DNA of 64,000 nucleotides from Curtobacterium sp. MCJR17_055. Its GTDB lineage: Bacteria; Actinomycetota; Actinomycetes; Actinomycetales; Microbacteriaceae. Shown piece after piece: positions 44,394-53,555 of the stretch. The stretch lies in NCBI RefSeq assembly GCF_003224335.1, contig NZ_QKLF01000001.1:62001-126000 (forward strand), read 5' to 3'. Under the pieces are notes generated by a model, which was not told the DNA's origin, ran no database searches, and was given only the letters and a program-made list of their open reading frames with translations. Both the position numbers and the translations under genes were made by a program. Position 1 is the stretch's first letter, and every line of letters begins with the position of its first letter.

Positions 44394-44915
44394 GGCTCCT
44401 CCTGTTCCGCCCTCGTCGGGGCGAGCCACCCGGTACGGGCGGAAGTCGTGTCGGTGCGTCCGTCGCACCCGGGTCCTCCCCGGGCCGCCGTGGCCCGGAG
44501 CGCACCGGATCGTCCGGCTGACCGCATCGCACGGCCCAGGGTGAGGACCGGTGGTCGATGGAACGGCCTGCGCGGGAGGTCCGGCGCCGTCGCACGCACG
44601 CGTCGTCCCGGAACTGTGCCCCCGGAGAGCTCCGCCCTCCGGAGGGCCACGCCTCGATGAGAGGCCCACCCCAGGAGGTCCGAACCCGGACGACGCGGAT
44701 CCGGCACCCGCACCGGTCAGGCGACCGGTCGTCGCGGCAGGAATCGACGCGACATACGAGCACGCGGTGCGTGCGCGGTCAGTTTACTCCCCAGCCGACG
44801 TCGGAGGCGACTCCCCACCCGCCGCGCGTGGCGGGCCTCCCGGCCGGTCGCCGTCGACGTACGGCGGCGCTGCCTCCTGGACCGCAGCCGGAACCGTCCT
44901 CGTCGGGACCGCTGG
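44394..44915. other. 522-base gap without a supported gene
   Basis: Between the SNF2 start and the 3' end of the APH-fold gene. It should hold the SNF2 promoter and leader; a CTGACC and a TATGTC hexamer near 44760-44790 on the minus strand are 20 bases apart, too far for a normal promoter. One GGGCCTCCCGG element lies near 44828 and may be part of the APH-gene terminator. No open frame there looks coding and no known RNA was recognised. Confidence 0.5.
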
Positions 44916-46178
44916 TCAGACGCGCGGCGCGGACCGCGGACGGCCGGAACCGGACGGGAGGCTCGGGGCCGGCTCCGCCAGGGCGGCCCGCGTCGCGGCG
45001 AGCAGCTGCTCCGCCGTCGCGATGCCGTTCGCCGACCCGGTGGTGGCCTGGCCGCCGGCGTGGGCGAGGAGCTGCGCGCCGATGGCGGGTCCGATGCGCT
45101 CGGCCTCCTGCGGGTTGCGGGCGACCCAGTCGCGGGCGACGGCGTCGGCGAGACGCTCGGCGGCGGCCCCACGCTCGGCGTCCCCGCGCGACCGGTGCCA
45201 GAGCCCGGTGACGACGAGGTGCGCGACCACGGCGCCGATGTCGCGCACCGGGTGTCCCCACCCGGCGGTGTCGATGTCGAGCAGGCCGGAGATGCGCCAG
45301 GGCTCGTCCTCGTCGACGAACACCTGCTCGAGGTGCAGGTCCCCGTGCACGACCTGCTTCTGGCCCGCGGCCCACCCGATGGAGCGGCGGCCGATGGCGT
45401 CGTACAGCCGGTCGATCTCCTCGGCGTCGCCGGGGAGCGCGGTCGTCAGCGTCCGACGGTGCCAGTCGGCGTGGTCCATCGCGTCGGCCCGGGCCTGCTG
45501 CGTCATCGGCACCGTGGCGATCCGCCCGGTGAGCGCGGCGAGGGACGCCACGAACCGCGGGTCGTCGGCGATGTCGGTGATGCGGCTGCCGGCGGGCACG
45601 CCGCGGACGAGTTCGAGGACGAGCAGTCCGTCGCCGCGGCTCGCCAGCACCCGCGGCACGGGCAGGCCGGCGGCTGCGAACTGCTCGTGGGTCCGGACGA
45701 TCGGGGCGACCCGGTGCGGACGGACGATCTTGATGAACATAGTCCGTTCCGGGGCGTCCACCCGGACGACGGCGCGCTTCCCCGGTCGGTACGCGGCGAC
45801 CGTCAGCGTCGGGTTCGTCACCGGCAGCCCGAGCGTGGTGAGGAGCTCCGCGACGGCGTCGCGGTACGTCACCTGCGGCAGGACCGGGAGGCCCGGGTCG
45901 TTCGGGTAGGCCCACACCGACACCGGGTCGCCGGTCGTCGGGTCGGTGACGATGGCGCTGTTCTGGTCGTGGGTGCCACCGGTGTCGACGTAGGTCAGGA
46001 CGGTGGCGCGCTGGCCTGCCCGGTCGACGGTGTCCACCTCGTAGCCGTACAGGTAGCCGTTGCCGGACGGCTCGACCGAGTGCGCGCGCGCGGCGACGAC
46101 CGTCGTCCCGGACCCCGCGAAGGCCTCGGGGATGACTCGCTCATGGTTCGGCCACACGCCCACAGTCAACCGTGTCAC
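44916..46178 (-). CDS. APH-fold phosphotransferase (maltokinase-like layout)
   Basis: 420 residues. An N-terminal beta-rich region (about 1-115) precedes a kinase-like domain. The catalytic loop is QVVHGDLHLEQVFVD and the metal-binding strand ISGLLDIDTAGWG; both carry the needed Asp residues. An N-terminal cap before an APH domain resembles maltokinase, but no trehalose or glycogen genes are nearby. An aminoglycoside target is possible only at superfamily level. The GTG at 46178 has no -10 or ribosome site close by, so the start is uncertain. Confidence 0.78.
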   Translation of the reverse strand: MTRLTVGVWPNHERVIPEAFAGSGTTVVAARAHSVEPSGNGYLYGYEVDTVDRAGQRATVLTYVDTGGTHDQNSAIVTDPTTGDPVSVWAYPNDPGLPVLPQVTYRDAVAELLTTLGLPVTNPTLTVAAYRPGKRAVVRVDAPERTMFIKIVRPHRVAPIVRTHEQFAAAGLPVPRVLASRGDGLLVLELVRGVPAGSRITDIADDPRFVASLAALTGRIATVPMTQQARADAMDHADWHRRTLTTALPGDAEEIDRLYDAIGRRSIGWAAGQKQVVHGDLHLEQVFVDEDEPWRISGLLDIDTAGWGHPVRDIGAVVAHLVVTGLWHRSRGDAERGAAAERLADAVARDWVARNPQEAERIGPAIGAQLLAHAGGQATTGSANGIATAEQLLAATRAALAEPAPSLPSGSGRPRSAPRV

Positions 46179-46224
46179 CGGGGATCCGTCGCGTTCGTGC
46201 CCGGCTCGGCGTGCGGCTCGTGGC

Positions 46225-46230
46225 TACCGT
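46225..46230 (+). promoter_or_regulatory. -10 element of the FUSC gene, predicted leaderless
   Basis: TACCGT ends six bases before the GTG at 46237. Confidence 0.5.
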
Positions 46231-46236
46231 GGGAGC

Positions 46237-47298
46237 GTGAACCCGGTCGCGCCCCTCCGCAGCTCGAGTCGCACACCCTTCCTGCAGGTCGTGAAGACCG
46301 CGGTGGCGGTGGTCGCGGCGGTGCTCCTGTGCGAACTGCTCATCCGCGGGCCCTTCCCGACCTTCGCCGCGATCGCCGCCCTGCTCGTCGTCCAGCCGAG
46401 CATCAACCAGTCGTTCGTCAAGGGCCTCGAGCGGAGCGCGGGCGTGCTGCTCGGCGTGGTGCTCGCCACCGGGGTGCACCTGCTCCTCGGCGACGCCGTC
46501 GCGGTCGTCCTGCTCGTCGTCGTCCTCGCGATCCTGCTCGCCTGGGCACTGCGGCTCACACCGACCTCCGCGACGCAGGTCGGCATCAGCGGCATGCTCG
46601 TGCTCACCGCGGGTGTCGTCACGCCGAACTACTCGGCCGACCGGATCCTCGAGACCGTGGTCGGCGCGGTCGTCGCCCTCGCGGTGAACGCCGTCATCGT
46701 CCCGCCGGTGCTCATCGAACCCGCGCACCTGGCGGTCGCGCGGCTCGCCCGGGACACGGCCGCCGCCTTCGAGCGGATCGCCGTCGGACTGACCGAGGGG
46801 TGGGACGCCGGACGGTGGGACGAGGCACTCCGCCAGGCCCGCGCACTCCGCCAGCAGCACGGCAGGACCGAGGCGGCGCTGACGTCGGCGCGCGACTCCC
46901 TCACGATGAACCCGCGTGGCGGCCGGCACCGCACGATCCTCGAGCGCGACGTCGCGGTCGCCGAACACCTCCGGGTCCTCGTCACGCGCGTGACCGGCAT
47001 GACCCGTGCCGTCCGGGACAACACCGCCCCCGACCTGCGGGCCGACCCGATGGTCGGTCGGATCGCCACCGAGGTCGCCCGGATCGGCGCCGACGTCCGA
47101 CGCCTCGGTGCACAGGTGGAGTCAGCGCGGCTGACGCCGGGTGAACTCGACGACGGCCCGGAGGACGCCAGGCTCGAGCACGCCCTGACGGCCCCGCTCG
47201 CGGTGGTCCGGCCGAACTCCCGGCACTGGGTGCTCATCGGGGCCCTGCTCGAGGACGTCCGACGCGTGCGCGAGGAACTCCTCGGCGAGGACGACTGA
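46237..47298 (+). CDS. FUSC-family membrane transporter
   Basis: 353 residues with about six helices in the first 165, including FPTFAAIAALLVVQPSINQSFVKGLERSAGVLLGVVLATGV, the fusaric-acid-resistance/YgaE-like signature. A long cytoplasmic helical tail follows. Members export aromatic acids; the real substrate is unknown. GTG start decided by the -10 six bases upstream; the longer frame before it is a shadow of the APH-fold gene. Confidence 0.87.
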   Translation: MNPVAPLRSSSRTPFLQVVKTAVAVVAAVLLCELLIRGPFPTFAAIAALLVVQPSINQSFVKGLERSAGVLLGVVLATGVHLLLGDAVAVVLLVVVLAILLAWALRLTPTSATQVGISGMLVLTAGVVTPNYSADRILETVVGAVVALAVNAVIVPPVLIEPAHLAVARLARDTAAAFERIAVGLTEGWDAGRWDEALRQARALRQQHGRTEAALTSARDSLTMNPRGGRHRTILERDVAVAEHLRVLVTRVTGMTRAVRDNTAPDLRADPMVGRIATEVARIGADVRRLGAQVESARLTPGELDDGPEDARLEHALTAPLAVVRPNSRHWVLIGALLEDVRRVREELLGEDD

Positions 47299-47312
47299 CG
47301 CCGGCCCCCGGT

Positions 47313-47630
47313 TCAGCAGACCCGCTCGCCCGCTGCCCGTGCGGCCTCGGTGGCGGTGGACAGCACCTCGCGCCAGACGTCGGCTGCGGGCCACGTCGGG
47401 TCCGAGGTGCCCATCTCCACGTCGGCGAACCGGCCGATCTCGGCGACCACCGCCTCCGGTCCGACCGCCCGTGCTGCGCGACCGGCGCTGTCCGGCACGG
47501 CCGTGCGCAGGTCGGCGACCACGCGGTCGCGGTGTGGTCCGTCGAGCGCTCCGAGGCCGACGACGCCCTTCCAGGCGGAGTCGAGCTCGGCGCGCAGGCG
47601 GACGATCTCCGGAAGGTCCGGGTCGTGCAT
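47313..47630 (-). CDS. Hypothetical soluble protein, 105 residues
   Basis: Helical, Ala/Asp/Arg-rich, with no membrane segment or motif I recognise. ATG at 47630 preceded by GGGGGAAG. It converges with the FUSC gene and is divergent from the two-component system. Codon use matches its neighbours. Confidence 0.65.
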   Translation of the reverse strand: MHDPDLPEIVRLRAELDSAWKGVVGLGALDGPHRDRVVADLRTAVPDSAGRAARAVGPEAVVAEIGRFADVEMGTSDPTWPAADVWREVLSTATEAARAAGERVC

Positions 47631-47835
47631 GCTTCCCCCAAGTACAGGACGGTCTGTCGGGTGCAGCGTCCGAGGCGGAGCATAGCAACGAAGGGGGTAC
47701 CGTCAGTACCCGTCAGTCTCGGGTGTCCACTGACCGCAGCCCGCACCGGTCGGCTGTGTCGCTGCTCAGGCGTCGTGACGACGGAACCGCCCACGCGGTC
47801 CGCGTTCGGTGCCACGATGGTCGCAGGAGGTCCAG

Positions 47836-48513
47836 ATGCGCTTGTTGGTGGTCGAGGACGACGACGAGATGCGCGCGCTCATGGAGCGCGGGCTCGCCGC
47901 CGAGGGGTACCGCGTCACCGCGGTCGAGAACGGTGTGGAGGCACTCATCGCCCTGGGCGAGCAGCCCTACGACATCGCCGTGGTCGACGTGATGATGCCC
48001 GGCATGTCCGGCTTCGAGTTGGCGCGGCGCGTCCGCGAGCGCGAGGACCCGGTCCGGATCCTGCTCGTGACCGCGCGGGACGCCGTCGACGACCGTGTGT
48101 TCGGGCTCGACGCGGGCGCGGACGACTACCTCACCAAGCCCTTCGCCTTCGCCGAGCTCACCGCACGTCTGCGGGCCCTGGGGCGTCGCGAGCCGACCGG
48201 CGCCCCGCGCACCATCGAGGTCGGGGACGTCTCCATCGACTCGGAGGCCCGTCGCGTGTCCGTCAAGGGGCAGCGGGTCGCGATGAGCCCCACCGAGTTC
48301 GCCCTGCTGCGCCTCCTCGCGCGCTCGGTCGGCACCGTCGTCGACCGGCCGAAGATCCTCGAGGAGGTCTGGGACGGGTCGCAGCACGTGGACCCGAACG
48401 TCGTCGAGCAGTACATCTCCTACCTGCGGAAGAAGCTCGTCGCGCAGGAGGCCACCGTGGCCATCAGCACCGTGCGCGGTCGGGGCTACCGACTCGACCT
48501 CGTCACGGCCTGA
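47836..48513 (+). CDS. OmpR/PhoB-family response regulator
   Basis: 225 residues. Receiver domain with acidic pocket EDDD (7-10), phosphoryl Asp 51 (VVDVMMPG) and the conserved Lys in LTKPFAFAEL. A C-terminal winged helix follows (MSPTEFALLRLLARSVGTVVDRPKIL, then VVEQYISYLRKKL, ending RGRGYRL). The ATG at 47836 follows AGGAGG by five bases. It controls transcription together with the kinase encoded seven bases downstream. Its targets are not visible here; direct repeats TACCGTCAG/TACCCGTCAG at about 47699-47718 might be a binding site. Confidence 0.95.
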   Translation: MRLLVVEDDDEMRALMERGLAAEGYRVTAVENGVEALIALGEQPYDIAVVDVMMPGMSGFELARRVREREDPVRILLVTARDAVDDRVFGLDAGADDYLTKPFAFAELTARLRALGRREPTGAPRTIEVGDVSIDSEARRVSVKGQRVAMSPTEFALLRLLARSVGTVVDRPKILEEVWDGSQHVDPNVVEQYISYLRKKLVAQEATVAISTVRGRGYRLDLVTA

Positions 48514-48520
48514 CGACCGC

Positions 48521-50044
48521 GTGGTGCGGTCGGACGGCGGCGTGACCGCGGGGCGGGTGCCGGGGCGCCGGCCGTCCCGGCTGCGGTCGCTGTCGTTGCG
48601 CGCCCGGATCACGATCGGGTCGACCGTCATCGCCGCCGTCGTCATCGCCCTGCTCGTGCTCGTGATGCGCCTGCAGGTGGTCAACGTCGTGGCGAGCGCC
48701 ACCGAGACCCTGCTCGACGCCGACACGGACCCGTACGTCGCGACGCTCGAGGTCGACAGCGACCCGAACCTCTCACCACCCGGCAACGCCCAGTTCGTCG
48801 CCGTGGTCTCCCCCACCGGTGAGATCACCCTGTCCTCGATGCCGCGCCGCCTCGAGCAGTCGCTCGGCAGTCTGCGGACGACGCCGGCCGGCACCTCGGT
48901 CGTCGAGCTCGGCGGGTCCCAGTACCGCGTGGTCGTCGAACACCCGGTGAACCAGGCCGGTCGCTGGACCGTCGTCGCTGCCCGCAACTCGCAGGCCGAG
49001 GCGATCGTCGTCGACGAACTCACCACGACGCTGTCCTTCACCGGTCTGGCGATCCTCCTGGCCTTCGGCGTCGCGTCGTGGGTGCTGGCCACCACCGCAC
49101 TCCGTCCGGTCAACCGGATGCGTCGCGAAGCCGAGCGGCTGTCCGTCGCCCCCGAACGTGCCGAGTTGCCGGTCGGCCCGGCGCAGGACGAACTCGCCTC
49201 GCTCGCGACGACCCTCAACGCCTTCCTGGCGCGGACGCGACAGGCCACCGAACGCGAACGACAGATGGTCTCGGACGCGAGCCACGAGCTCCGCACACCG
49301 CTGGCGATCCTCACCACGCAGCTCGACCTCGCCGCGCTCGACCGGGACGACGCCCGCGCACTCGCCGCGCACATCGAGCGGGCGAAGAACAGCGTCGCCC
49401 GGCTCTCACGACTGGCCAACGACCTGCTCACGCTCTCGCGGATCGAGGAGTCGGAGCGCCGCGCGGCCGACGGTGCCCCGCAGTCCGCCACGACCTGGTC
49501 GGACCTCGGTGACGAGGTGATGGCCGCCGTCGACCGGGTGCGGCTCATCGCGAGCGCGAAGGACGTCACCGTCGACTTCGAACTCGAACCGCCGACCGTG
49601 GCCGACGGTTCCGACGGTTCCGACGAGCCGCGGTACCGGCTCGACACCGGGGGCATGGCACAGCTCGTCACGAACACCGCCGGCAACGCCGTCGCGGCGC
49701 TCCCCCGCGGAGGCACCGTGCTCGTCAGCTGGCGGGCCGCCTCCGGCGAGGGGGTGCTGCAGGTCACGGACGACGGCCCCGGCGTCCCGGAGTCGTTCGT
49801 GCCGGTCGCGTTCGACCGCTTCACCCGACCCGACGAGGCCCGCACGTCCCGCCGCGACCCGGACCCGACCACCGGCGGGGTCCCGATGCCGGGCGGGTCC
49901 GGCCTCGGGCTCGCGATCGTGCGGGCGGTGGCGGAGCGGGCGGGCGGCACGGCGGCCCTCCGCAACCTGCCGACGGGTGGGCTCGAGGTGACCGTGCGGG
50001 TGCCCGAGGTGCGGGACGCTCCGGCGGTGCGCGCAGCGCACTGA
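48521..50044 (+). CDS. Sensor histidine kinase
   Basis: 507 residues. Membrane helices at about 29-50 and 171-192 bracket an extracellular sensor of about 120 residues. A HAMP linker follows, then the phospho-acceptor His 255 (SDASHELRTPLAIL) and an ATPase domain with N box, DDGPGVPESF and GGSGLGLAIVRAVAERAGG. The GTG starts seven bases after the regulator stop; a second GTG directly follows. The signal is unknown. The end of the gene faces dnaE2 with an 84-base gap. Confidence 0.94.
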   Translation: MVRSDGGVTAGRVPGRRPSRLRSLSLRARITIGSTVIAAVVIALLVLVMRLQVVNVVASATETLLDADTDPYVATLEVDSDPNLSPPGNAQFVAVVSPTGEITLSSMPRRLEQSLGSLRTTPAGTSVVELGGSQYRVVVEHPVNQAGRWTVVAARNSQAEAIVVDELTTTLSFTGLAILLAFGVASWVLATTALRPVNRMRREAERLSVAPERAELPVGPAQDELASLATTLNAFLARTRQATERERQMVSDASHELRTPLAILTTQLDLAALDRDDARALAAHIERAKNSVARLSRLANDLLTLSRIEESERRAADGAPQSATTWSDLGDEVMAAVDRVRLIASAKDVTVDFELEPPTVADGSDGSDEPRYRLDTGGMAQLVTNTAGNAVAALPRGGTVLVSWRAASGEGVLQVTDDGPGVPESFVPVAFDRFTRPDEARTSRRDPDPTTGGVPMPGGSGLGLAIVRAVAERAGGTAALRNLPTGGLEVTVRVPEVRDAPAVRAAH

Positions 50045-50128
50045 CCCGGACGGAAGCGGCGGTCGGTGCGCGTCACAGGCTCCCGGTGTGTCGTCACCAG
50101 CGGTGCGTCCCGGGGACGGGAGCGGCGG

Positions 50129-53100
50129 TCACTGGAAGTCCCGCGACCGTGTCCGGACGGCGAGCGGGAGGTGCTCGATGCGGTCCGCGACGAGGTTGAC
50201 CACCCCGTCCGGTGACCGCTCGAGGATCCCCCGCACGATGACCGCAGGGGACTCCCGTGCCACCCGGCGGTACCGGCCCCACACCCCGACGCTGCAGATG
50301 ACGTTCACCAGGCCGGACTCGTCCTCGACGTTGAGGAACGTGATCCCCGACGCCGTCGCCGGGCGCTGCCGGTGCGTCACGATCCCGCCGACCTCCACGC
50401 GCCGGCCGGTCTCCGCCGTCCTGGTGTCCTCGACGCTGAGCACCCCGCGCGCCGACAACCGCTCGCGGAGGTGCCCGACGGGGTGGTCGTCCGTGGACAT
50501 CCCCGTCGACCACATGTCCGCGATGAGGACGTCCCCGCTCGTCATCTGCCCGAACAGCGGCGGCTGCACGACGACCTGGGTGTCCGGCAGCTGGTCGGGG
50601 CGCTCCGCCGCCGCCTGCGCCGCCGACCACATGCCACCACGACGATCGACCCCGAGCGACTCGAACGCGTCCGCGGCGGCGAGCGCCTCGAGCTGCGCGG
50701 TGGTGAGGCCGACCCGGCGTGCGAGGTCGGACATGTCCGTGAACGGTCCGTTCGCCCGCCGCTCGGCGACGATCCGCTCGGCGCTCCGGCGGCCGAGCGA
50801 CGCGACCTCGGCGAGGCCGAGCCGCACGGCGGAGGCACCGTCACGACGGTGTGCGGCGGTGTCGTCGGGGGCGTCCCGATCGAACGGCAACACCGGCGGC
50901 TGCTCGGTGGCCAGACAGGCGTCGTCCCCGACCGCGTCCGTCAGACCCTCGATCGGTTCGAGCGTCGCGTCGACCTCGGACCGCAGGATGTCCGGCCGGA
51001 GCACGCGGACCCCGTGCCGGCGGGCGTCGGCTACGAGGGTCTGCGGCGAGTAGAACCCCATCGGCTGTGCACGGAGCAGCGCCGCCAGGAACGCCCCCGG
51101 GTAGTGCAGCCGCATCCACGCGCTCGCGTAGACGATGAGCGCGAAGCTGATCGAGTGGCTCTCCGCGAAGCCGAAGTTCGCGAACGCCTGGATCTTGGCG
51201 TAGATGGCGTCGGCGTCCTCGCCGTGGATGTCGTTCTCCGCCATGCCCCGGTAGAGCTTGTCCCGGAGCCGGTCGATCTTCTCGAGGCCGCGCTTCGACC
51301 CCATCGCCCGACGGAGCAGGTCGGCGTCGTCCCCGGAGCAGTTGCCGACCGCGATGGCCATCTGCATGAGCTGCTCCTGGAACAGCGGGACCCCGAGCGT
51401 CCGTTCCAGCACCGGTTCGAGCGCGGGGTGGATGTAGGTCACCGGTTCCTCACCCGTGCGCCGGCGGATGTACGGGTGCACCGCCCCGCCCTGGATCGGC
51501 CCGGGGCGCACGAGGGCGACCTCGATCACGAGGTCGTAGAACCGACGCGGCAGCAACCGGGGCAGCGTGCCCATCTGCGCACGGGACTCCACCTGGAACA
51601 CGCCGATCGTGTCCGCGCGACAGAGCTGGTCGTAGACGCCCTGCTCCTCCTTCGGGATGGAGTGCATGTCCCACCGCTCCCCGCAGTGGTCGGCGGCCAG
51701 GTCGAACGAGTACTGCAGCGCGGCGAGCATGCCGAGTCCGAGCATGTCGAACTTCACGAGCCCCATGTACGCGCAGTCGTCCTTGTCCCACTGCAGCACG
51801 GTCCGACCGTCCATCCGGGCGTGCTCGATCGGCACGACCTCGCCCACCGGCCGGTCGGTCAGGACCATCCCGCCGGAGTGGATGCCGAGGTGCCGCGGGA
51901 ACCCGAGGACCTGCTGGGCCAGGTCGACCACCGGCTCCGGGATGTCGTGGTCCTGGCTCTCGGTGACCGAACCCCACCGTTCGACCTGCTTCGACCAGGC
52001 GTCCTGCTGTCCGGGGCTGTGTCCGAGTGCCTTCGCCATGTCCCGCACCGCACCCTTCGGCCGGTAGGTGATGACGTTCGCGACCTGCGCGGCGTTGAAC
52101 CGGCCGTACTTGTCGTAGACGTACTGGATGACCTCTTCGCGCCGGTCGGAGTCGAAGTCCACGTCGATGTCCGGTTCCTCGTCGCGCATGGCCGACAGGA
52201 ACCGCTCGAACGGCAGGCCGTACCGGATCGAGTCGACGGCGGTGATCTCGAGCAGGTAGCAGACCGCCGAGTTCGCGGCCGAACCCCGCCCCTGGCAGAG
52301 GATCCCCCGCTCGCGGGCGAACTGCACCATGTCACGCACGATGAGGAAGTACCCGGGGAAGCCCTTGTCCTCGATGACCGACAGCTCGCGTTCGATGCGC
52401 TCCCGCTTGTGCGCGTCGACGCCGTCCGCGTCCCCGGGGTAGAACCGGCGGGCCCCACGCCAGGTGAGTTCGCGCAGCCAGGTCATCGCCGTGTGGCCGT
52501 CCGGCACGTCGAGGTCGGGCAGCCCGGGCTTCGCGGTCTTCAGCTGGAAGCCGAGTTCGTCGGCGAGCACCACGCTCCGTTCGACGGCACCCGGCCACCG
52601 GGCGAACCGCCTGGCCATCTCGGCGCCGGACCGGAGGTGCGCGGTGTCGGCGGCGGGCAGCCACCCGTCGATCTCGTCCAGGCTGCGCCGGGCGCGGACG
52701 GCGGCCAGGGCGGTCGCCACCGGGAACCGGTCCGGGGTGGCGTAGTGCACGTTCCCGGTCGCCACGACGGGCAGCGCGTGCCGGGCGGCGAGCGCGGCGA
52801 GGACGTCGTTCCGGGCGCTGTCGAGCGGGTCCCCGTGGTCGGAGAGCTCCACGACGACGGAGCCCGTCCCGAACCGGTCGAGCAGCGCCCGCAGCGCCTG
52901 GTCGGCAGCGCTCTCGCCGCCGCGTTCGAGGGCCTGGCGGACGGTGCCCTTCCGACAGCCGGTGAGCACCCGCCACCGTCCGCCCGACCGCTCGGCGAGG
53001 TCGTCGAGGTCGTACCGGGGACGCCCCTTCTCGGAGCCCGCGGCGAGGTGCGCGGCCGTCACCGCGCCGGCCAGCCGGTGGTACCCGTCCTGCCCGTCGG

Positions 53101-53542
53101 CGAGGAGCAGCAGGTGCGAGCCCTCCGGGTCGGGTACGCCGTTCTGCGGTCCGGTCAGTCCGAGGGACAGCTCGGCGCCGTAGACGGTGGTGACGCTCGG
53201 GTACGTCTCGGCGACCTCGGCCATCCGCGCGGCACCGTAGAAGCCGTCGTGGTCGGTGATCGCCAGTCCGTGCAGGCCGAGTCGCGCGGCCTCCTCGAGC
53301 AGGTGCTCGGGCGGGCTCGCCCCGTCCAGGAAGCTGAAGGTCGAGTGCGCGTGGAGTTCCGCGTACGGCACCGCGGGCGGCGCGTCCGGCGAGGCGACGT
53401 CCGCCGGACGGTACGGCGCACGCTTCCGCGACCAGGCCGGGCTGTCGCCGCCGTCGCCCTCGGGGGTCGTCCCCGGGCTCCGCTTGTCGGAGAGGGCGCG
53501 CTCGAACTGCGACCACGGGATCGGCGGGTTGTTGTACCCCAT
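50129..53542 (-). CDS. dnaE2: Error-prone DNA polymerase DnaE2 (ImuC)
   Basis: C-family polymerase of 1137 residues doing SOS translesion synthesis with ImuA/ImuB. The N-terminal PHP domain has YAELHAHSTFSFLDGA (about 60-75). The palm catalytic acids are in EEPDIDVDFDSDRR (about 455-465), followed by GRGSAANSAVCYLLEIT just upstream. A C-terminal OB fold ends in NLVADRIEHLPLAVR. Length and order match actinobacterial DnaE2, not the replicative DnaE1 (about 1180). It starts 13 bases after imuB on the same SOS-controlled transcript. Confidence 0.96.
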   Translation of the reverse strand: MGYNNPPIPWSQFERALSDKRSPGTTPEGDGGDSPAWSRKRAPYRPADVASPDAPPAVPYAELHAHSTFSFLDGASPPEHLLEEAARLGLHGLAITDHDGFYGAARMAEVAETYPSVTTVYGAELSLGLTGPQNGVPDPEGSHLLLLADGQDGYHRLAGAVTAAHLAAGSEKGRPRYDLDDLAERSGGRWRVLTGCRKGTVRQALERGGESAADQALRALLDRFGTGSVVVELSDHGDPLDSARNDVLAALAARHALPVVATGNVHYATPDRFPVATALAAVRARRSLDEIDGWLPAADTAHLRSGAEMARRFARWPGAVERSVVLADELGFQLKTAKPGLPDLDVPDGHTAMTWLRELTWRGARRFYPGDADGVDAHKRERIERELSVIEDKGFPGYFLIVRDMVQFARERGILCQGRGSAANSAVCYLLEITAVDSIRYGLPFERFLSAMRDEEPDIDVDFDSDRREEVIQYVYDKYGRFNAAQVANVITYRPKGAVRDMAKALGHSPGQQDAWSKQVERWGSVTESQDHDIPEPVVDLAQQVLGFPRHLGIHSGGMVLTDRPVGEVVPIEHARMDGRTVLQWDKDDCAYMGLVKFDMLGLGMLAALQYSFDLAADHCGERWDMHSIPKEEQGVYDQLCRADTIGVFQVESRAQMGTLPRLLPRRFYDLVIEVALVRPGPIQGGAVHPYIRRRTGEEPVTYIHPALEPVLERTLGVPLFQEQLMQMAIAVGNCSGDDADLLRRAMGSKRGLEKIDRLRDKLYRGMAENDIHGEDADAIYAKIQAFANFGFAESHSISFALIVYASAWMRLHYPGAFLAALLRAQPMGFYSPQTLVADARRHGVRVLRPDILRSEVDATLEPIEGLTDAVGDDACLATEQPPVLPFDRDAPDDTAAHRRDGASAVRLGLAEVASLGRRSAERIVAERRANGPFTDMSDLARRVGLTTAQLEALAAADAFESLGVDRRGGMWSAAQAAAERPDQLPDTQVVVQPPLFGQMTSGDVLIADMWSTGMSTDDHPVGHLRERLSARGVLSVEDTRTAETGRRVEVGGIVTHRQRPATASGITFLNVEDESGLVNVICSVGVWGRYRRVARESPAVIVRGILERSPDGVVNLVADRIEHLPLAVRTRSRDFQ

Positions 53543-53555
53543 CAGTGTCCGTCCT

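Noticed and set aside
44916-46178. Aminoglycoside resistance gene
   Set aside because: Only the general APH fold and catalytic loop are present; the N-terminal cap resembles maltokinases and nothing nearby suggests resistance.
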